Of a stretch of 64,000 bases of DNA, positions 1 to 9,146 are shown piece after piece (the first letter of the stretch is position 1; every line of letters starts with the position of its first letter). Both the position numbers and the translations under genes were made by a program. The DNA lies in assembly GCF_048159605.1 (NCBI RefSeq), contig NZ_JBLREB010000001.1, positions 2,008,921 through 2,072,920 of the forward strand, read 5' to 3'. Source of the stretch: Ectobacillus polymachus. GTDB taxonomy: Bacteria; Bacillota; Bacilli; Bacillales; Bacillaceae_G. Below the pieces are notes generated by a model that saw nothing but the letters and a program-made list of their open reading frames with translations, searched no databases and was not told the origin of the DNA.

Positions 1-1014
1 AAGTAATTCCTTTGCTGCAGCATAATCATCAACATGCATAATTGCAGCATGCGTATGAATATAACGTGCACAAATACCAATAACAGCAGAAGGTACACCA
101 TTATTACTAAGATGAACACGTCCCGCATCTGTTCCGCCTTGAGAAACAAAATATTGATAAGGAATGTGATTGCTTTCAGCAGTATCTAGAATAAATTCCC
201 GCAGTCCTCTATGGGTAACCATCGTTCGATCAAAAATACGAAGCAGCGTCCCTTTCCCTAATTGCCCAAATTCTGTAGTGTCGCCACCTGCATCATTAGC
301 TGGACTCGCATCTAAACCATAGAAAATATCTGGTGCAATCATATTTGCTGCTGTTTGTGCTCCGCGCAGCCCTACTTCTTCCTGCACAGTCGCACCGGAA
401 AATAGCATATTTGGAAGGGATTCATGCTGAACTTCTTTCAATAATTCAATGGCAAGCCCGCAGCCATAACGGTTGTCCCATGCTTTTGCCATAATTTTTT
501 TAGGATTAGCCATTGGAGTGAATGGACAAATTGGAACCACTTGCTGGCCTGGCTTTATTCCTAATTCCCTTGCATGATCAGCGCTATCCGCACCAATATC
601 AATTAACATATTTTTTATTTCCATCGGCTTTGCACGCTGCTCATCCGTAAGAATATGTGGCGGGATCGAGCCAATTACACCAATTACAGGACCATGATCC
701 GTTATAATTTGCACGCGCTGTGCAAGTAATACTTGGTTCCACCAACCACCTAATGGCTGAAAGCGTAGCATTCCGTTTTTCGTTATTTGCGTCACCATGA
801 ATCCAACTTCATCCATATGACCTGCAACCATAACACGAGGACCTTTTTCATCGCCCTTTTTCATACCAAATATACTGCCAAGACCATCTTGGATTAATTC
901 ATCAGCATATTTAGAAATTTCCTGTTTCATAAATCGACGCACTTCATGTTCAAATCCAGACGTACCAGGAAGCTCTGTTAAAGTTCGAAATAACTCTAAT
1001 GTTTCCTTATTCAT
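1..1014 (-). CDS. ytoP: M42 family metallo-aminopeptidase (YtoP-like), 3' end cut by window
   Basis: The reverse strand is open from an ATG at 1014 to the window edge (338 codons; the family is about 355-360 residues, so only the C-terminal tip is missing). The start is preceded by an AGGAGTG ribosome binding site at about 1021-1027. Recognisable M42 peptidase features are GHMDEVGFM near residue 65 (metal-binding His and Asp), a WDNR segment, the catalytic VQEEVGLRG around residue 215, a DASP metal ligand segment, and a C-terminal HTHAA. The family comprises dinuclear zinc or cobalt aminopeptidases and endoglucanases of the cytoplasm. Peptidase activity is the likely function but the substrate is not readable. 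It is divergent from ytzB. Confidence 0.9.
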   Translation of the reverse strand, partial: MNKETLELFRTLTELPGTSGFEHEVRRFMKQEISKYADELIQDGLGSIFGMKKGDEKGPRVMVAGHMDEVGFMVTQITKNGMLRFQPLGGWWNQVLLAQRVQIITDHGPVIGVIGSIPPHILTDEQRAKPMEIKNMLIDIGADSADHARELGIKPGQQVVPICPFTPMANPKKIMAKAWDNRYGCGLAIELLKEVQHESLPNMLFSGATVQEEVGLRGAQTAANMIAPDIFYGLDASPANDAGGDTTEFGQLGKGTLLRIFDRTMVTHRGLREFILDTAESNHIPYQYFVSQGGTDAGRVHLSNNGVPSAVIGICARYIHTHAAIMHVDDYAAAKELL

Positions 1015-1290
1015 GAAAAACACTCCTCTTGTAAAAACTAAGTTGAATAAAAATTGTATGATAAAACCTTATATATTGACCGTACGTCTAACCATTCTAC
1101 CACCATTGCATATGTATACAAACTATCTTTTGAAATGAAAGAAACCTATTATATAGTTATTTATTCTACACATAGGATTTTTATTTTATTGTAACGAATA
1201 TTCTCAAATTTCGCTAGTTTCTTCTTTTTTCACACAGATTCGATTATACTTGTACTGTTAGCGAAATTTGCACAGGTTGAGGTGAAACTT

Positions 1291-1602
1291 ATGAATTGGA
1301 AAAGCATACTCCTCGGTGTAGGTTTAGGCTTTACTGCAGGATATTTAGTGGCAAATCAGCTTCAGCAGGATGGGCATATTTCTGCTGATAAAGCTTTGAA
1401 AATGGCAAAAAAAGTGTTTGAAGAAAAAGGGGAAATTACAGGTTCTTGGATCCACATGGTTCCTGAAGTGTGGGAAAATCAGGATATAACATATGATGTA
1501 TACCGCGGCGGCGTAACGACTATGATCGGAGACGAGCAAAGTCGCTATGAATTTCTACTTGACGCTAAAACAGGATCAGTATTAAACGTCATTAAAGGAT
1601 AA
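1291..1602 (+). CDS. ytzB: Small PepSY-domain membrane-anchored protein YtzB
   Basis: This 103-residue protein starts with one hydrophobic segment (about residues 5-24, GVGLGFTAGYLV) followed by a PepSY-like domain (ISADKALKMAKKVF, then a DAKTGSVLNV ending typical of PepSY repeats). An in-frame GTG lies at 1282, but GAGGTG at 1279-1284 is spaced correctly only for the ATG at 1291. The homologue in Bacillus subtilis has the same position between ytoP and ytnP. PepSY domains are thought to inhibit peptidases or modulate local protease activity. No specific partner is known; the adjacent M42 peptidase is cytoplasmic, so a link is only speculation. Confidence 0.85.
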   Translation: MNWKSILLGVGLGFTAGYLVANQLQQDGHISADKALKMAKKVFEEKGEITGSWIHMVPEVWENQDITYDVYRGGVTTMIGDEQSRYEFLLDAKTGSVLNVIKG

Positions 1603-1650
1603 AGTAACTTCAGTATGTTTTCTGTTCGTTTGCTGGATTCCTCATTATAC

Positions 1651-1685
1651 AAACAAACCCCTCTTACGTTAAGAGGGGTTTGTTT
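1651..1685. terminator. Bidirectional terminator between ytzB and ytnP
   Basis: A perfect 16-bp stem (AAACAAACCCCTCTTA at 1651-1666 with its complement at 1670-1685) has a 3-nt loop and T-rich ends on both strands. The ytnP stop codon (1664-1666) lies inside the stem, so the hairpin doubles as coding sequence for ytnP. Confidence 0.9.
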
Positions 1686-2524
1686 GTAGTTACAGGAATG
1701 TTTTCTATCATGTTTCCTTGCTCATCCCATTTCACTGCACGATAATAAGCATCATGATAAAACGTAAACCATGCTTTCTCTTTTAATCCAAAGCCAATCC
1801 AATCTTGCTTCTGATAAATACTTGTCATTGGGTAATCATCATAAGCCATAACCCAAAGAGGATTTTGATGCGCATGTGTTGGCATAATGTCAGCCATATG
1901 AAGGAGCGTATCTTCTCGATCTTTCACAAGGATAATAGCATGTCCATCACTATGTCCTCCAGTATGAACCATTGTAACGCCTTCGGTAACTGTTATTTTT
2001 TCTTTAAAAGGAACAACTTGATCCTGGATACTTTCCCAGTTTTCTTTCCAATATGTATTACCTGAGCGAACGTTAGGATTCTTCATCTCCTCCCATTCCG
2101 TTAGGGAAACAAATATCTTAGCTTTCGAGAAAGTAGGTACAAATTTCGTTCCATCCCATTTCGTAAGCCCGCAAGCATGGTCAAAATGAAGATGAGTCAT
2201 TAATACATAATGAATATCCTCTGCCTTAAGTCCTAGCTCATGCAAACATAATTCAACATTCGATTCCTCTGTTACACCTTGATTACGCTTCATCTTATCA
2301 TTTAATTTTTCATTACCAATTCCTGAATCAATTAACATATTTCCGTTCTTAGTTTGAAGAAGAATCGGATCTGTACGCAAAAGAATTCTATTGTCTTCAT
2401 TCGATTCATATTTTCGTGACCAAAGTGCTTTCGGAACTACACCAAACATTGCACCACCATCTAGATGCGTATTCCCCCCTTGTAGCCATGTAACTCGTAT
2501 ATCCCCAATTTGTAACGTATCCAT
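1664..2524 (-). CDS. ytnP: Metallo-beta-lactamase fold hydrolase YtnP (lactonase-like)
   Basis: This 286-residue cytoplasmic protein carries the metallo-beta-lactamase signature THLHFDHACG (HxHxDH), the later HTGGHSDGH histidine, and an Asp in HMADIMPTHAH. That set matches the quorum-quenching/N-acyl-homoserine-lactone-lactonase-like branch. In B. subtilis YtnP degrades a Streptomyces signalling compound and AHLs; transfer of that role here is inference. The open frame extends 15 codons upstream, but GGGGAGTGGG sits just before the ATG at 2524, so this start is chosen. It is on the minus strand like the upstream gene trmB, but trmB has its own terminator in between. Confidence 0.85.
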   Translation of the reverse strand: MDTLQIGDIRVTWLQGGNTHLDGGAMFGVVPKALWSRKYESNEDNRILLRTDPILLQTKNGNMLIDSGIGNEKLNDKMKRNQGVTEESNVELCLHELGLKAEDIHYVLMTHLHFDHACGLTKWDGTKFVPTFSKAKIFVSLTEWEEMKNPNVRSGNTYWKENWESIQDQVVPFKEKITVTEGVTMVHTGGHSDGHAIILVKDREDTLLHMADIMPTHAHQNPLWVMAYDDYPMTSIYQKQDWIGFGLKEKAWFTFYHDAYYRAVKWDEQGNMIENIPVTTNKPLLT

Positions 2525-2616
2525 ACTTCCCACTCCCCTATTTTTGTGTCTTTCTCTATCTTCCCCCAAAATAGATTACCAAAAATGGAAAAATAAAGGT
2601 ATAATGTATTTTACCA

Positions 2617-2649
2617 TAAAAAAAAGTCTGTGCGTGTATGGCACAGACT
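2617..2649 (-). terminator. Rho-independent terminator of trmB
   Basis: A stem AGTCTGTGC (2625-2633) / GCACAGACT (2641-2649) is followed on the minus strand by a run of eight T. The right arm overlaps the trmB stop codon (2648-2650). Confidence 0.85.
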
Positions 2650-3289
2650 AATTGTTAAATTTTGCTTCCACCCTGTAAATTCGATTTCCTTTTTGTGAAA
2701 ATTTTTCTTCATATTCCGTCATAATATTTCCTTCAAAATCACTATGATGAAGATCAAGACTCACATATTGTAGAATCATACCATATTGTGAAATGCTGCA
2801 TAGTGAATATTCAAATAAACCTTGGTTATCTGTTTTAAAATGAATTTCTCCACCTTGTACAAGCACCTGTTCGTAATTGTGCAAAAATTGTTTATAAGTT
2901 AATCGCCGCTTCTCATGGCGAGTCTTCGGCCAAGGATCAGAGAAATTTAAATATACACGTTGTATTTCTCCATCTGCAAAAAATTCCGTTATATCTTTTG
3001 CATCTTTATAAATAAGTTTTAAATTCGGCAATTCCTCTTGAATCAGTTTATCAAGTGCATCGACAATAACACTTGAATATTTCTCTATTCCAATATAATT
3101 TACCGTGGGATTTGCCTTAGCCATTCCATAAATAAAACGGCCTCTTCCCGTACCTACTTCAATATGAATGGGATTATGATTTGAAAACACATCAGCCCAT
3201 TTTCCCTTGTGCTCCTCAGGATTTGATATAACGAATTGTGGATGATTTTGTATCATCTCATTAGCATAGGGTTTAAATCTTAGACGCAT
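2648..3289 (-). CDS. trmB: tRNA (guanine-N7-)-methyltransferase TrmB
   Basis: This 213-residue SAM-dependent methyltransferase modifies G46 of tRNA to m7G. The SAM-binding motif HIEVGTGRGRF lies near residue 43, and NFSDPWPKTRHEKRRL near residue 115 is the family's diagnostic substrate/catalytic segment. Length equals the usual 213-217. The ATG at 3289 has an AGAGG ribosome binding site. In B. subtilis the same gene (formerly ytmQ) occupies this position between ytnP and ytzH-ytmP. Confidence 0.95.
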   Translation of the reverse strand: MRLRFKPYANEMIQNHPQFVISNPEEHKGKWADVFSNHNPIHIEVGTGRGRFIYGMAKANPTVNYIGIEKYSSVIVDALDKLIQEELPNLKLIYKDAKDITEFFADGEIQRVYLNFSDPWPKTRHEKRRLTYKQFLHNYEQVLVQGGEIHFKTDNQGLFEYSLCSISQYGMILQYVSLDLHHSDFEGNIMTEYEEKFSQKGNRIYRVEAKFNN

Positions 3290-3365
3290 TTGAAAACCTC
3301 TTCCTCTCTATCGGATCAAAGCAAAGCAGATTTGCGAATAAAAGTAGTAAAACTCACAGAAACTA

Positions 3366-3416
3366 AATAAAGTGAAAGCTCCTATTAGGGGTTTTCCCTT
3401 TAATAGGGGATAAATA
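3366..3416 (+). repeat. Short bcr-like hairpin repeat (copy A)
   Basis: The segment starts AATAAAGTGAAAGCTCC and continues into an AT/G-rich hairpin (CCTATTAGGGG / CCCTTTAATAGG) before GGGGATAAA. The head matches the head of the full repeat at 27804 and the tail resembles its GCGGGATAAAA end, so it looks like a short or decayed member of that family. It lies in the trmB/ytzH intergenic gap, upstream of ytzH. Confidence 0.5.
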
Positions 3417-3441
3417 GGATTACAAAGGATGTGTATTGTAC

Positions 3442-3720
3442 ATGACAATCAGTCACGAGCATCAGTTAATGATTTTGAAAGATATTTTGCAAAACCAACA
3501 ACTCGATTGTAATGGTACTGTCTCAGAATGTGAACAGCTGGAACGTCTCATTAAATCATTACTAACCAATGATAATATAACTGACGAAACGAAGCTTATG
3601 CTATCTGACATATACCATTATAGTCAATCCGGAAAAAATTCCTCTGATTTACAAGAGCATATTTCGAATCATCAAAATCAAATTTCACAATGGGTTTCAG
3701 GAATGGATAGCTTTTCCTAA
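3442..3720 (+). CDS. ytzH: YtzH-like small conserved protein
   Basis: This 92-residue acidic-to-neutral protein has no signal peptide or membrane segment and is predicted mostly helical. It begins MTISHEHQ and contains a Cys pair (residues about 21 and 28). It matches the Bacillus YtzH family in length and position (convergent with ytmP). AAAGGATG at 3424-3431 precedes both the ATG at 3442 and an in-frame TTG at 3436. The ATG is chosen because homologues begin there, though spacing would also allow the TTG. Function is unknown. Confidence 0.8.
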   Translation: MTISHEHQLMILKDILQNQQLDCNGTVSECEQLERLIKSLLTNDNITDETKLMLSDIYHYSQSGKNSSDLQEHISNHQNQISQWVSGMDSFS

Positions 3721-3721
3721 G

Positions 3722-4513
3722 CTATGACAATTGCTGAGTGATATAAGAAAGCCAATAATCCATCTCGTACTGTTTCTTCTTTTTTGTATACCATTGAAGA
3801 GATAGAATGGATTGTGCAATAACATACCATTTCATACGACGGAGTAAGGAATCATTTAGCTCCGTCCCATAATTTTTTAACCACTCCGCCCATTCCTCCC
3901 TCGGAATGTAGAAATGGAGAAGCATACCAATATCAAGAGCAGGATCTGCAATAACTGCTCCATCCCAATCAATTAAATACAATTGATCATTATCTGATAG
4001 TAGCCAATTATTATGATTTACATCACAATGGCATACCGTTACATGATCACACTTTATTTCAGCAAGCGATTCTTGTAAATAGTGCAATGCCTGCCTAACA
4101 GGCTCCTTTTGTTTCACTTCTTCATCAAGGGAATCATGTATTTGTTCTAAGAGTTGGCTCGCTTCTAGCGGTGTTTTCCCAAGCTTTTCAATCATATGCA
4201 ATAATGCCTCAGACATATGAATTTTCTTAAGCAGCAGCGCAACTCGTTCTTCTTTCATATCTTCAGGCTCTAGCTTATGCCCTTTTAAACATACTTGAGC
4301 TGAAATAACATCTCCACTCGTAATACGCTTTGTCCATAGCAGCTTGGGAACAATGCCTTCTGCCGATAAAACCGCTAGAAAGGGGGATGAATTTCGTTTT
4401 AAAAACAACTTACGCTCCCCTTGTTCAGCAAAATAAGCCTCACCAGTAGCACCGCCAGCAGGAATTATGTCCCAATCTTCTCCTAGTATATGTTCTAACC
4501 ATTCCATTTCCAT
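3722..4513 (-). CDS. ytmP: Aminoglycoside phosphotransferase/choline kinase-fold protein YtmP
   Basis: This 263-residue protein-kinase-like fold has the catalytic loop HCDVNHNNWLL (HxDxxxxN, near residue 162) and the metal-binding LIDWDGAVIADPALD (near 180), as in the APH/ChoK family. An N-terminal GGATGEAY may be the nucleotide-binding glycine-rich turn. The natural substrate is unknown; clinical aminoglycoside resistance is not implied. The ribosome binding site is weak or distant (AAAAGGAAT about 14 nt upstream of the ATG at 4513), and the ATG two codons later is an alternative. It ends 1 base after ytzH on the opposite strand. Confidence 0.8.
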   Translation of the reverse strand: MEMEWLEHILGEDWDIIPAGGATGEAYFAEQGERKLFLKRNSSPFLAVLSAEGIVPKLLWTKRITSGDVISAQVCLKGHKLEPEDMKEERVALLLKKIHMSEALLHMIEKLGKTPLEASQLLEQIHDSLDEEVKQKEPVRQALHYLQESLAEIKCDHVTVCHCDVNHNNWLLSDNDQLYLIDWDGAVIADPALDIGMLLHFYIPREEWAEWLKNYGTELNDSLLRRMKWYVIAQSILSLQWYTKKKKQYEMDYWLSYITQQLS

Positions 4514-4827
4514 TATCCATCAACAATTCCTTTTGGTGATTTTTATTCATAGCTCTTGGCACATTTCCTTCTCTAATATAAGCAAGTTTTTTACATCTTT
4601 TGAAAACTGCATTAGAAGGCTTTGCGTAAGGAACTACACTTTTTCCTATTGTATCCGAAACGATATACATACTATCCTACCATTATTTATAAAAGGATCA
4701 TGCCTTATAAAAACTTTTTTATACTCATCTGTCTCACAAAAAAGAGAGCTATTTTGGCTTTCATACCAGAATAGCTACCTTTGACAATTCTACCTTTATT
4801 CGATTCTTATCGTCAAGTAGGGAATCG
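4514..4827. other. ytmP-amyX intergenic region
   Basis: This is 314 bases without a convincing gene. It holds the amyX terminator (4736-4776) and presumably the ytmP promoter. Open frames here have no ribosome binding site or family resemblance. Confidence 0.6.
4736..4776 (-). terminator. Terminator downstream of amyX
   Basis: Stem AGCTATTTTGG (4747-4757) / CCAGAATAGCT (4766-4776) has one G-T pair and is followed on the minus strand by CTCTTTTTT. Confidence 0.75.
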
Positions 4828-6972
4828 TCATGATTTTGCCAATATATATGAACTAATTGGAAATACTAATAATACCGGCTCTTGAATACGATACATCGGG
4901 CTAGTCGAAGCAGCAACATTATCCGCTAGCACCTGCCATTCTCCAAAATCAGGAAGTATAATTTGTTTTGTATAATCCGTATTATTTAACACGACAAGAA
5001 TGTTTTTCCATGGTCCGTATTCTTGTACATCACATAACTCATACATAATAACAGAATCGGGAGCCTGGAGAAAGCGTAAGTGCCTCCGAACAAGATCCGT
5101 TGAAGGTAAGCGAAAGGCGCCATGTTTTTTACGAATTGCTATCATTCCTTTAATATACTCTACATGATGTAGATTTGCTTCCTTACGTTCCCAATCAATT
5201 TGATTAATATAGTCAGGGGAGTTGTAGCTATTTTCTATTCCTTTCTTTGTTCGGAAAAATTCCTGACCTGCATGTAAAAATGGAATTCCTTGCGATAACA
5301 GAGTAATCGTAGTTGCTAAACGATGCCGTCTCTTTCGTATATCCTCGCTATCATCTTTATTGCTCACCTTTAATTTATCCCACATAGTAGCATTATCATG
5401 TGATTCCACATAATTTATCGTTTGATAAGGTTCAAGAAATGGACTAAGTTTATCTATTTCAATAGGAATACTACCTGCAATAAACGTTTTCATATATTCT
5501 ACATTGGCACTACTTCCAAATGCATATCCTCGATCATAAAGATTAAATGTACTGCCCTTCACTGTATCTCGAAATGCATCATTAAATTGTGCGATATTCG
5601 GCATTTGAGCAGCATTACGAAGGGTTGCTTTTTGATCCTGTGCAAGAGGAGTATCCATATCCCATCCTTCTCCAAGCAGCATAACATCTTTCTTAATTCG
5701 ATTGATTTCATTACGTATTTCATTCATTGTCTCAATATCTAAAATTCCCATTAAATCAAATCTAAATCCGTCTACTTCATATTCCTCTAGCCAATATAAT
5801 ACGGAGTCTTTAATAAATTTGCGTACCATTTTTCTTTCAGAGGCTATATCATTTCCAACCCCTGTCCCATTAGACGGCATTCCATCCTTATCGTGACGAA
5901 AATAATAGCCTGGTACAAGCAATTCAAATGAAGAAGTCTCTCGTATATAAACATGATTATACACAACATCCATAATCACACGAATTCCATGCTTATGAAG
6001 GGTTTGAATCATCCGTTTTACTTCTAGTATTCGTGCATATGGGTTATCTGCATCACTTGCATAACTCCCTTCTGGCACGTTGTAATGAAGTGGATTATAG
6101 CCCCAATTGTAACTTGTTTGCGGTAGAAGCTCATCTACACCCGCAAAATCATTAAACGGTAACAACTCAAGATGTGTAATACCAAGCTCCTTTAAATAAG
6201 CTAATCCTGTACTTGAACCATCAAGGCCTTTTGTTCTTTCTTCCGTAAGTCCTTTATACTTTCCTTTGCAAACAACCCCGCTCTCAGGATGGTTCGTAAA
6301 ATCACGAATATGTGCTTCGTAAATAATGGCGTCGCTTAAAGGGCAGGGAGGAAGAGCTAGTTCCTCTTTCTTTACTCTTGTTTTCTCTAAGTCAATGATA
6401 ATACCATAAACTCCATTGCTAGATACCGCCTTTGCGTACGGATCAATTGCTTCACGCCACTGATGATTGATATACACACAAATCGTATAGTAAGCTCCCT
6501 CACAATTTCCTACTATCTCGGCTCGCCATACTCCATTTTGCTCCCGAATCATTTCATTTTCTTTATATCCACTTAGATCATAGAATCGTACCTTTGCTTT
6601 CGTAGCAGTAGGTGCCCATACTTTGCAGATTGTTTTTTCAAGGGTAAATGTCACACCTAAATCATTTCCATCATAATAATAGGTGTTATCGAATGCCTGA
6701 GTTCGAATAACCGCTCCTATTTGTAAATCAATTTCATTATTTCGTTCATCTACAACACGATACGTCTCTCCCATTTCTAAAGACGTTTCTACCTTACATT
6801 CATATTTCGTAAATTCCTGGAATTCGATTATTTTCTCTATGTTAAGATTCCATTCAGACTCATGACTTTTCAAACGAAATTTACTTGATACACCATACGC
6901 TTTTGACAGCAAAATTGTAATAAAGTCCATTCGATCTATATACGCTTCAAATGCGTTCTCGACTTTAAGCAT
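4828..6972 (-). CDS. amyX: Type I pullulanase AmyX
   Basis: This 714-residue glycoside hydrolase cleaves alpha-1,6 branch points of pullulan, amylopectin or glycogen. An N-terminal region and a CBM48-like domain (about residues 105-195) precede the GH13 barrel. Visible signatures are YNWGYNP (pullulanase marker), VVYNHVY, DGFRFDLMG with the nucleophile Asp, GEGWD with the acid/base Glu, and ESHDNAT with the transition-state Asp. There is no signal peptide, so the enzyme is intracellular and probably debranches glycogen made by glgBCDAP further along this window. Upstream GAGGATGGTGA is the ribosome binding site. Confidence 0.93.
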   Translation of the reverse strand: MLKVENAFEAYIDRMDFITILLSKAYGVSSKFRLKSHESEWNLNIEKIIEFQEFTKYECKVETSLEMGETYRVVDERNNEIDLQIGAVIRTQAFDNTYYYDGNDLGVTFTLEKTICKVWAPTATKAKVRFYDLSGYKENEMIREQNGVWRAEIVGNCEGAYYTICVYINHQWREAIDPYAKAVSSNGVYGIIIDLEKTRVKKEELALPPCPLSDAIIYEAHIRDFTNHPESGVVCKGKYKGLTEERTKGLDGSSTGLAYLKELGITHLELLPFNDFAGVDELLPQTSYNWGYNPLHYNVPEGSYASDADNPYARILEVKRMIQTLHKHGIRVIMDVVYNHVYIRETSSFELLVPGYYFRHDKDGMPSNGTGVGNDIASERKMVRKFIKDSVLYWLEEYEVDGFRFDLMGILDIETMNEIRNEINRIKKDVMLLGEGWDMDTPLAQDQKATLRNAAQMPNIAQFNDAFRDTVKGSTFNLYDRGYAFGSSANVEYMKTFIAGSIPIEIDKLSPFLEPYQTINYVESHDNATMWDKLKVSNKDDSEDIRKRRHRLATTITLLSQGIPFLHAGQEFFRTKKGIENSYNSPDYINQIDWERKEANLHHVEYIKGMIAIRKKHGAFRLPSTDLVRRHLRFLQAPDSVIMYELCDVQEYGPWKNILVVLNNTDYTKQIILPDFGEWQVLADNVAASTSPMYRIQEPVLLVFPISSYILAKS

Positions 6973-7084
6973 TGCTGTAATTCACCATCCTCTAACTCTT
7001 TTCAAGCCGTAATCGTTTATTTAAGCTGTCTATACTATACTATATTCTCTTCTTCCGTAAACGTTTTCATTATCTCGTGATTTC

Positions 7085-7135
7085 CATAAAGTGAAACTGC
7101 CCGAAAGTAGAAGGTCTTAGCGCCCATTAATGTAG
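7085..7135 (+). repeat. Short bcr-like repeat (copy B)
   Basis: The sequence CCATAAAGTGAAACTGCCCG, then GGTCTTAGCGCCCATTAATG, matches the head (ATAAAGTGAAACTTCC) and the GGGTCTTACTGC-CGTTAA tail of the full repeat at 27804 with the hairpin core absent. Its right end overlaps the stop codon region of thpR (7127). Confidence 0.55.
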
Positions 7136-7660
7136 GAGTGGAAATGTAGCGATTTCTTCATACTTAGGTGTTGCATCCATATGTGTAGCAAATAAAGAGA
7201 AGGAATCAACCGAAAATGAAAGAGGTGCAATTGTCATCTTATTTTCAAATGAATTTTCATTTCCCCAACGTTTAGCCAGTGTAATATGTGGTTGATATGG
7301 ACGTTTATCTAGCGAGTATCCCAAATTTGTACAAACTTCGTATATGTAAGCTTGCAATGAAATAATTTCTGCTGATTGCGAAACACCTGCCCACAAAATA
7401 CGCGGACGATCCTCCATTCCAAATGTATGTATACCTTGAATATCAAGAGAAAAACTGGATACAGGAATACCCTTTAAGAGGGGCTGAAAAGAAGAAAGAG
7501 CTGAAATAGCTTCTCCTAAAAATGCAAGTGTTATATGATAATCGTCTTTATGGGTCCAAGTTCGAAAGGAAAGGTGTTGCTCATTTTGTGAGCGCCACCA
7601 TGCTAACTTTTCTTTTACATAAGACGGTAAAGGAATAGCAAAAAAATAATGGTTTTTCAT
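7127..7660 (-). CDS. thpR: RNA 2',3'-cyclic phosphodiesterase / 2'-5' RNA ligase family (ThpR, YtlP)
   Basis: This 177-residue 2H-phosphoesterase carries the two HxT motifs that define the superfamily: HITLAFLGE near residue 43 and HITLAKRWG near residue 125. Known relatives open 2',3'-cyclic phosphate at RNA ends and can ligate tRNA half molecules with 2'-5' bonds in vitro. Length is normal for the family (about 175-185). The cellular target is unknown. Confidence 0.88.
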   Translation of the reverse strand: MKNHYFFAIPLPSYVKEKLAWWRSQNEQHLSFRTWTHKDDYHITLAFLGEAISALSSFQPLLKGIPVSSFSLDIQGIHTFGMEDRPRILWAGVSQSAEIISLQAYIYEVCTNLGYSLDKRPYQPHITLAKRWGNENSFENKMTIAPLSFSVDSFSLFATHMDATPKYEEIATFPLLH

Positions 7661-7808
7661 TTAAAAATCATTCTCCCATCTGCATGAAGCCTTCTCTCGT
7701 GTGAAGAGGTTTACTATTAGCTGTATTGTCCCTCATTAACTCGGTAGACATCCGCTTTTAGAGATAACTTACTGTAAAGTAGGAAGAAACTATCTTGGAA
7801 GCTTTACT

Positions 7809-9002
7809 TTATACTAGTTCGTTCTGCTTCATTCGAGAGGGAACTTTATTTCTGAATATTAGAATTAACAAGAAAATGCCAATACATGTGAGTACAAAAT
7901 AACAAAAATATATGGCTTGTATCCCAAAATAATCCATGAGAATTCCGCCAATTATCGTACTAAACCAGGTTCCCAATCCACTGCCTGCTGATGCATACAA
8001 TGTAACAGCGGTAGATTGCATCGAATCAGAAGAAAGGCTACGAACATACTGCAAAGCAGCTGGTACGAAAAAACCAATCGATATACCTTGGGCAATAGTC
8101 GTAATATAAATAAGCAATAACGGAGGCTCAAAAAAATAAAACAACCAACGAATCGCTGAAACAGCAGATGATAAAATAAGAATTTGACCTACGCCTAGCT
8201 TACTCATCCAATAGGAGGATATTCTCATAAACGGCGCTTCACTCCCTGCAGAAAGTAAAAACATAATCCCTACCGCAGTTAATGTCCCGCCAAGCTCCAT
8301 AATTAACAAGCCAAAATACGTATTATTCGCATTAATAGGACCAAAGATAAAAAACGAACTACATAAAAACAATAGAAATTCACGTTTTTTAAAAAGGACC
8401 TTACATCCTTGTAAAAGATTGACTTCTAAATTTGTCCCTTGTTTTGGAAGGGTCGACGTCAATATTGCTCCAGCAAACATAAATACTGCAAACAAGTAGA
8501 ATATAATTACTGTTCCAAAGCTTTGCGAAGCTCTTCCAGCAACGAAAACTGCAATAGCAAATCCAAGGGAACCATATAGACGAATTCCCCCGTAGTTATC
8601 CTGCCCCTTTTGCACATAATTAAGAGCGATACTATCAGAAATCGGAATAATTGCACTTTGTGAAAATGCCAACGCAAATGAGATAATCACAAGAATCGCG
8701 TAAGTTGCAGTGGTTGCATACAAAAAGCCGATGATACCTGTTGCTAACAAAGTAAAAAATAATACTTCACGAGGTTTTTGCGTATAATCACATAGAATTC
8801 CCCATAATGGTTGAATGAAAATCATAACAATTGGTCCAATTGACGTAATCGTACCAATCTGTGTTCCAGATAAATGCAGTGAATCTTTCAAATATACGCC
8901 AAGTAAAGGCATTAAAACGCCTAATCCAAAAAAAATGAAAAAATAATAGAATCGAAACATTATACTAGTCTTCTTCGATTCCTTCTGTATGGATATCTCC
9001 AT
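7809..9002 (-). CDS. MFS transporter, MFS_1-like / sugar-nucleoside symporter type
   Basis: This 397-residue integral membrane protein has about 12 predicted hydrophobic segments. The N-terminal FFIFFGLGVLMPLLGVYL followed by GTQIGTITSIGPIVMI and QPLWGILCDYTQKPREVL is typical of the MFS_1-like group (YwbF and LacY-like permeases). The open frame begins 17 codons earlier, but GGAAAGGGTGG precedes the ATG at 9002, which is chosen. Substrate cannot be read. It stands alone, downstream of pepV, with a terminator between them. Confidence 0.8.
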   Translation of the reverse strand: MEISIQKESKKTSIMFRFYYFFIFFGLGVLMPLLGVYLKDSLHLSGTQIGTITSIGPIVMIFIQPLWGILCDYTQKPREVLFFTLLATGIIGFLYATTATYAILVIISFALAFSQSAIIPISDSIALNYVQKGQDNYGGIRLYGSLGFAIAVFVAGRASQSFGTVIIFYLFAVFMFAGAILTSTLPKQGTNLEVNLLQGCKVLFKKREFLLFLCSSFFIFGPINANNTYFGLLIMELGGTLTAVGIMFLLSAGSEAPFMRISSYWMSKLGVGQILILSSAVSAIRWLFYFFEPPLLLIYITTIAQGISIGFFVPAALQYVRSLSSDSMQSTAVTLYASAGSGLGTWFSTIIGGILMDYFGIQAIYFCYFVLTCIGIFLLILIFRNKVPSRMKQNELV

Positions 9003-9023
9003 GTATTCCACCCTTTCCAAACA

Positions 9024-9083
9024 GTAAAAAGAAAGAGATAGAGCTGTCTCCACAGTATTTTCCTTTTGGGATAGCCCTATCTC
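9024..9083 (-). terminator. Terminator of pepV
   Basis: Stem GAGATAGAGCT (9035-9045) / AGCCCTATCTC (9073-9083) has one mismatch and a long loop, and the minus strand continues CTTTCTTTTT. Confidence 0.75.
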
Positions 9084-9146
9084 ATGAATAATCGGTTATC
9101 AGCTGCATGCCTTGACTCTTGCATGTTAAGCTTCTAGCCTTTCCTA

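Noticed and set aside
3722..4513. ytmP as an antibiotic-resistance phosphotransferase
   Set aside because: Only the general APH/choline-kinase fold is visible; the gene is core and syntenic in Bacillus, so acquired resistance is not supported.
4440..4670. 76-codon minus-strand frame over the ytmP start
   Set aside because: It overlaps conserved ytmP coding in another frame and lacks a ribosome binding site and family resemblance.
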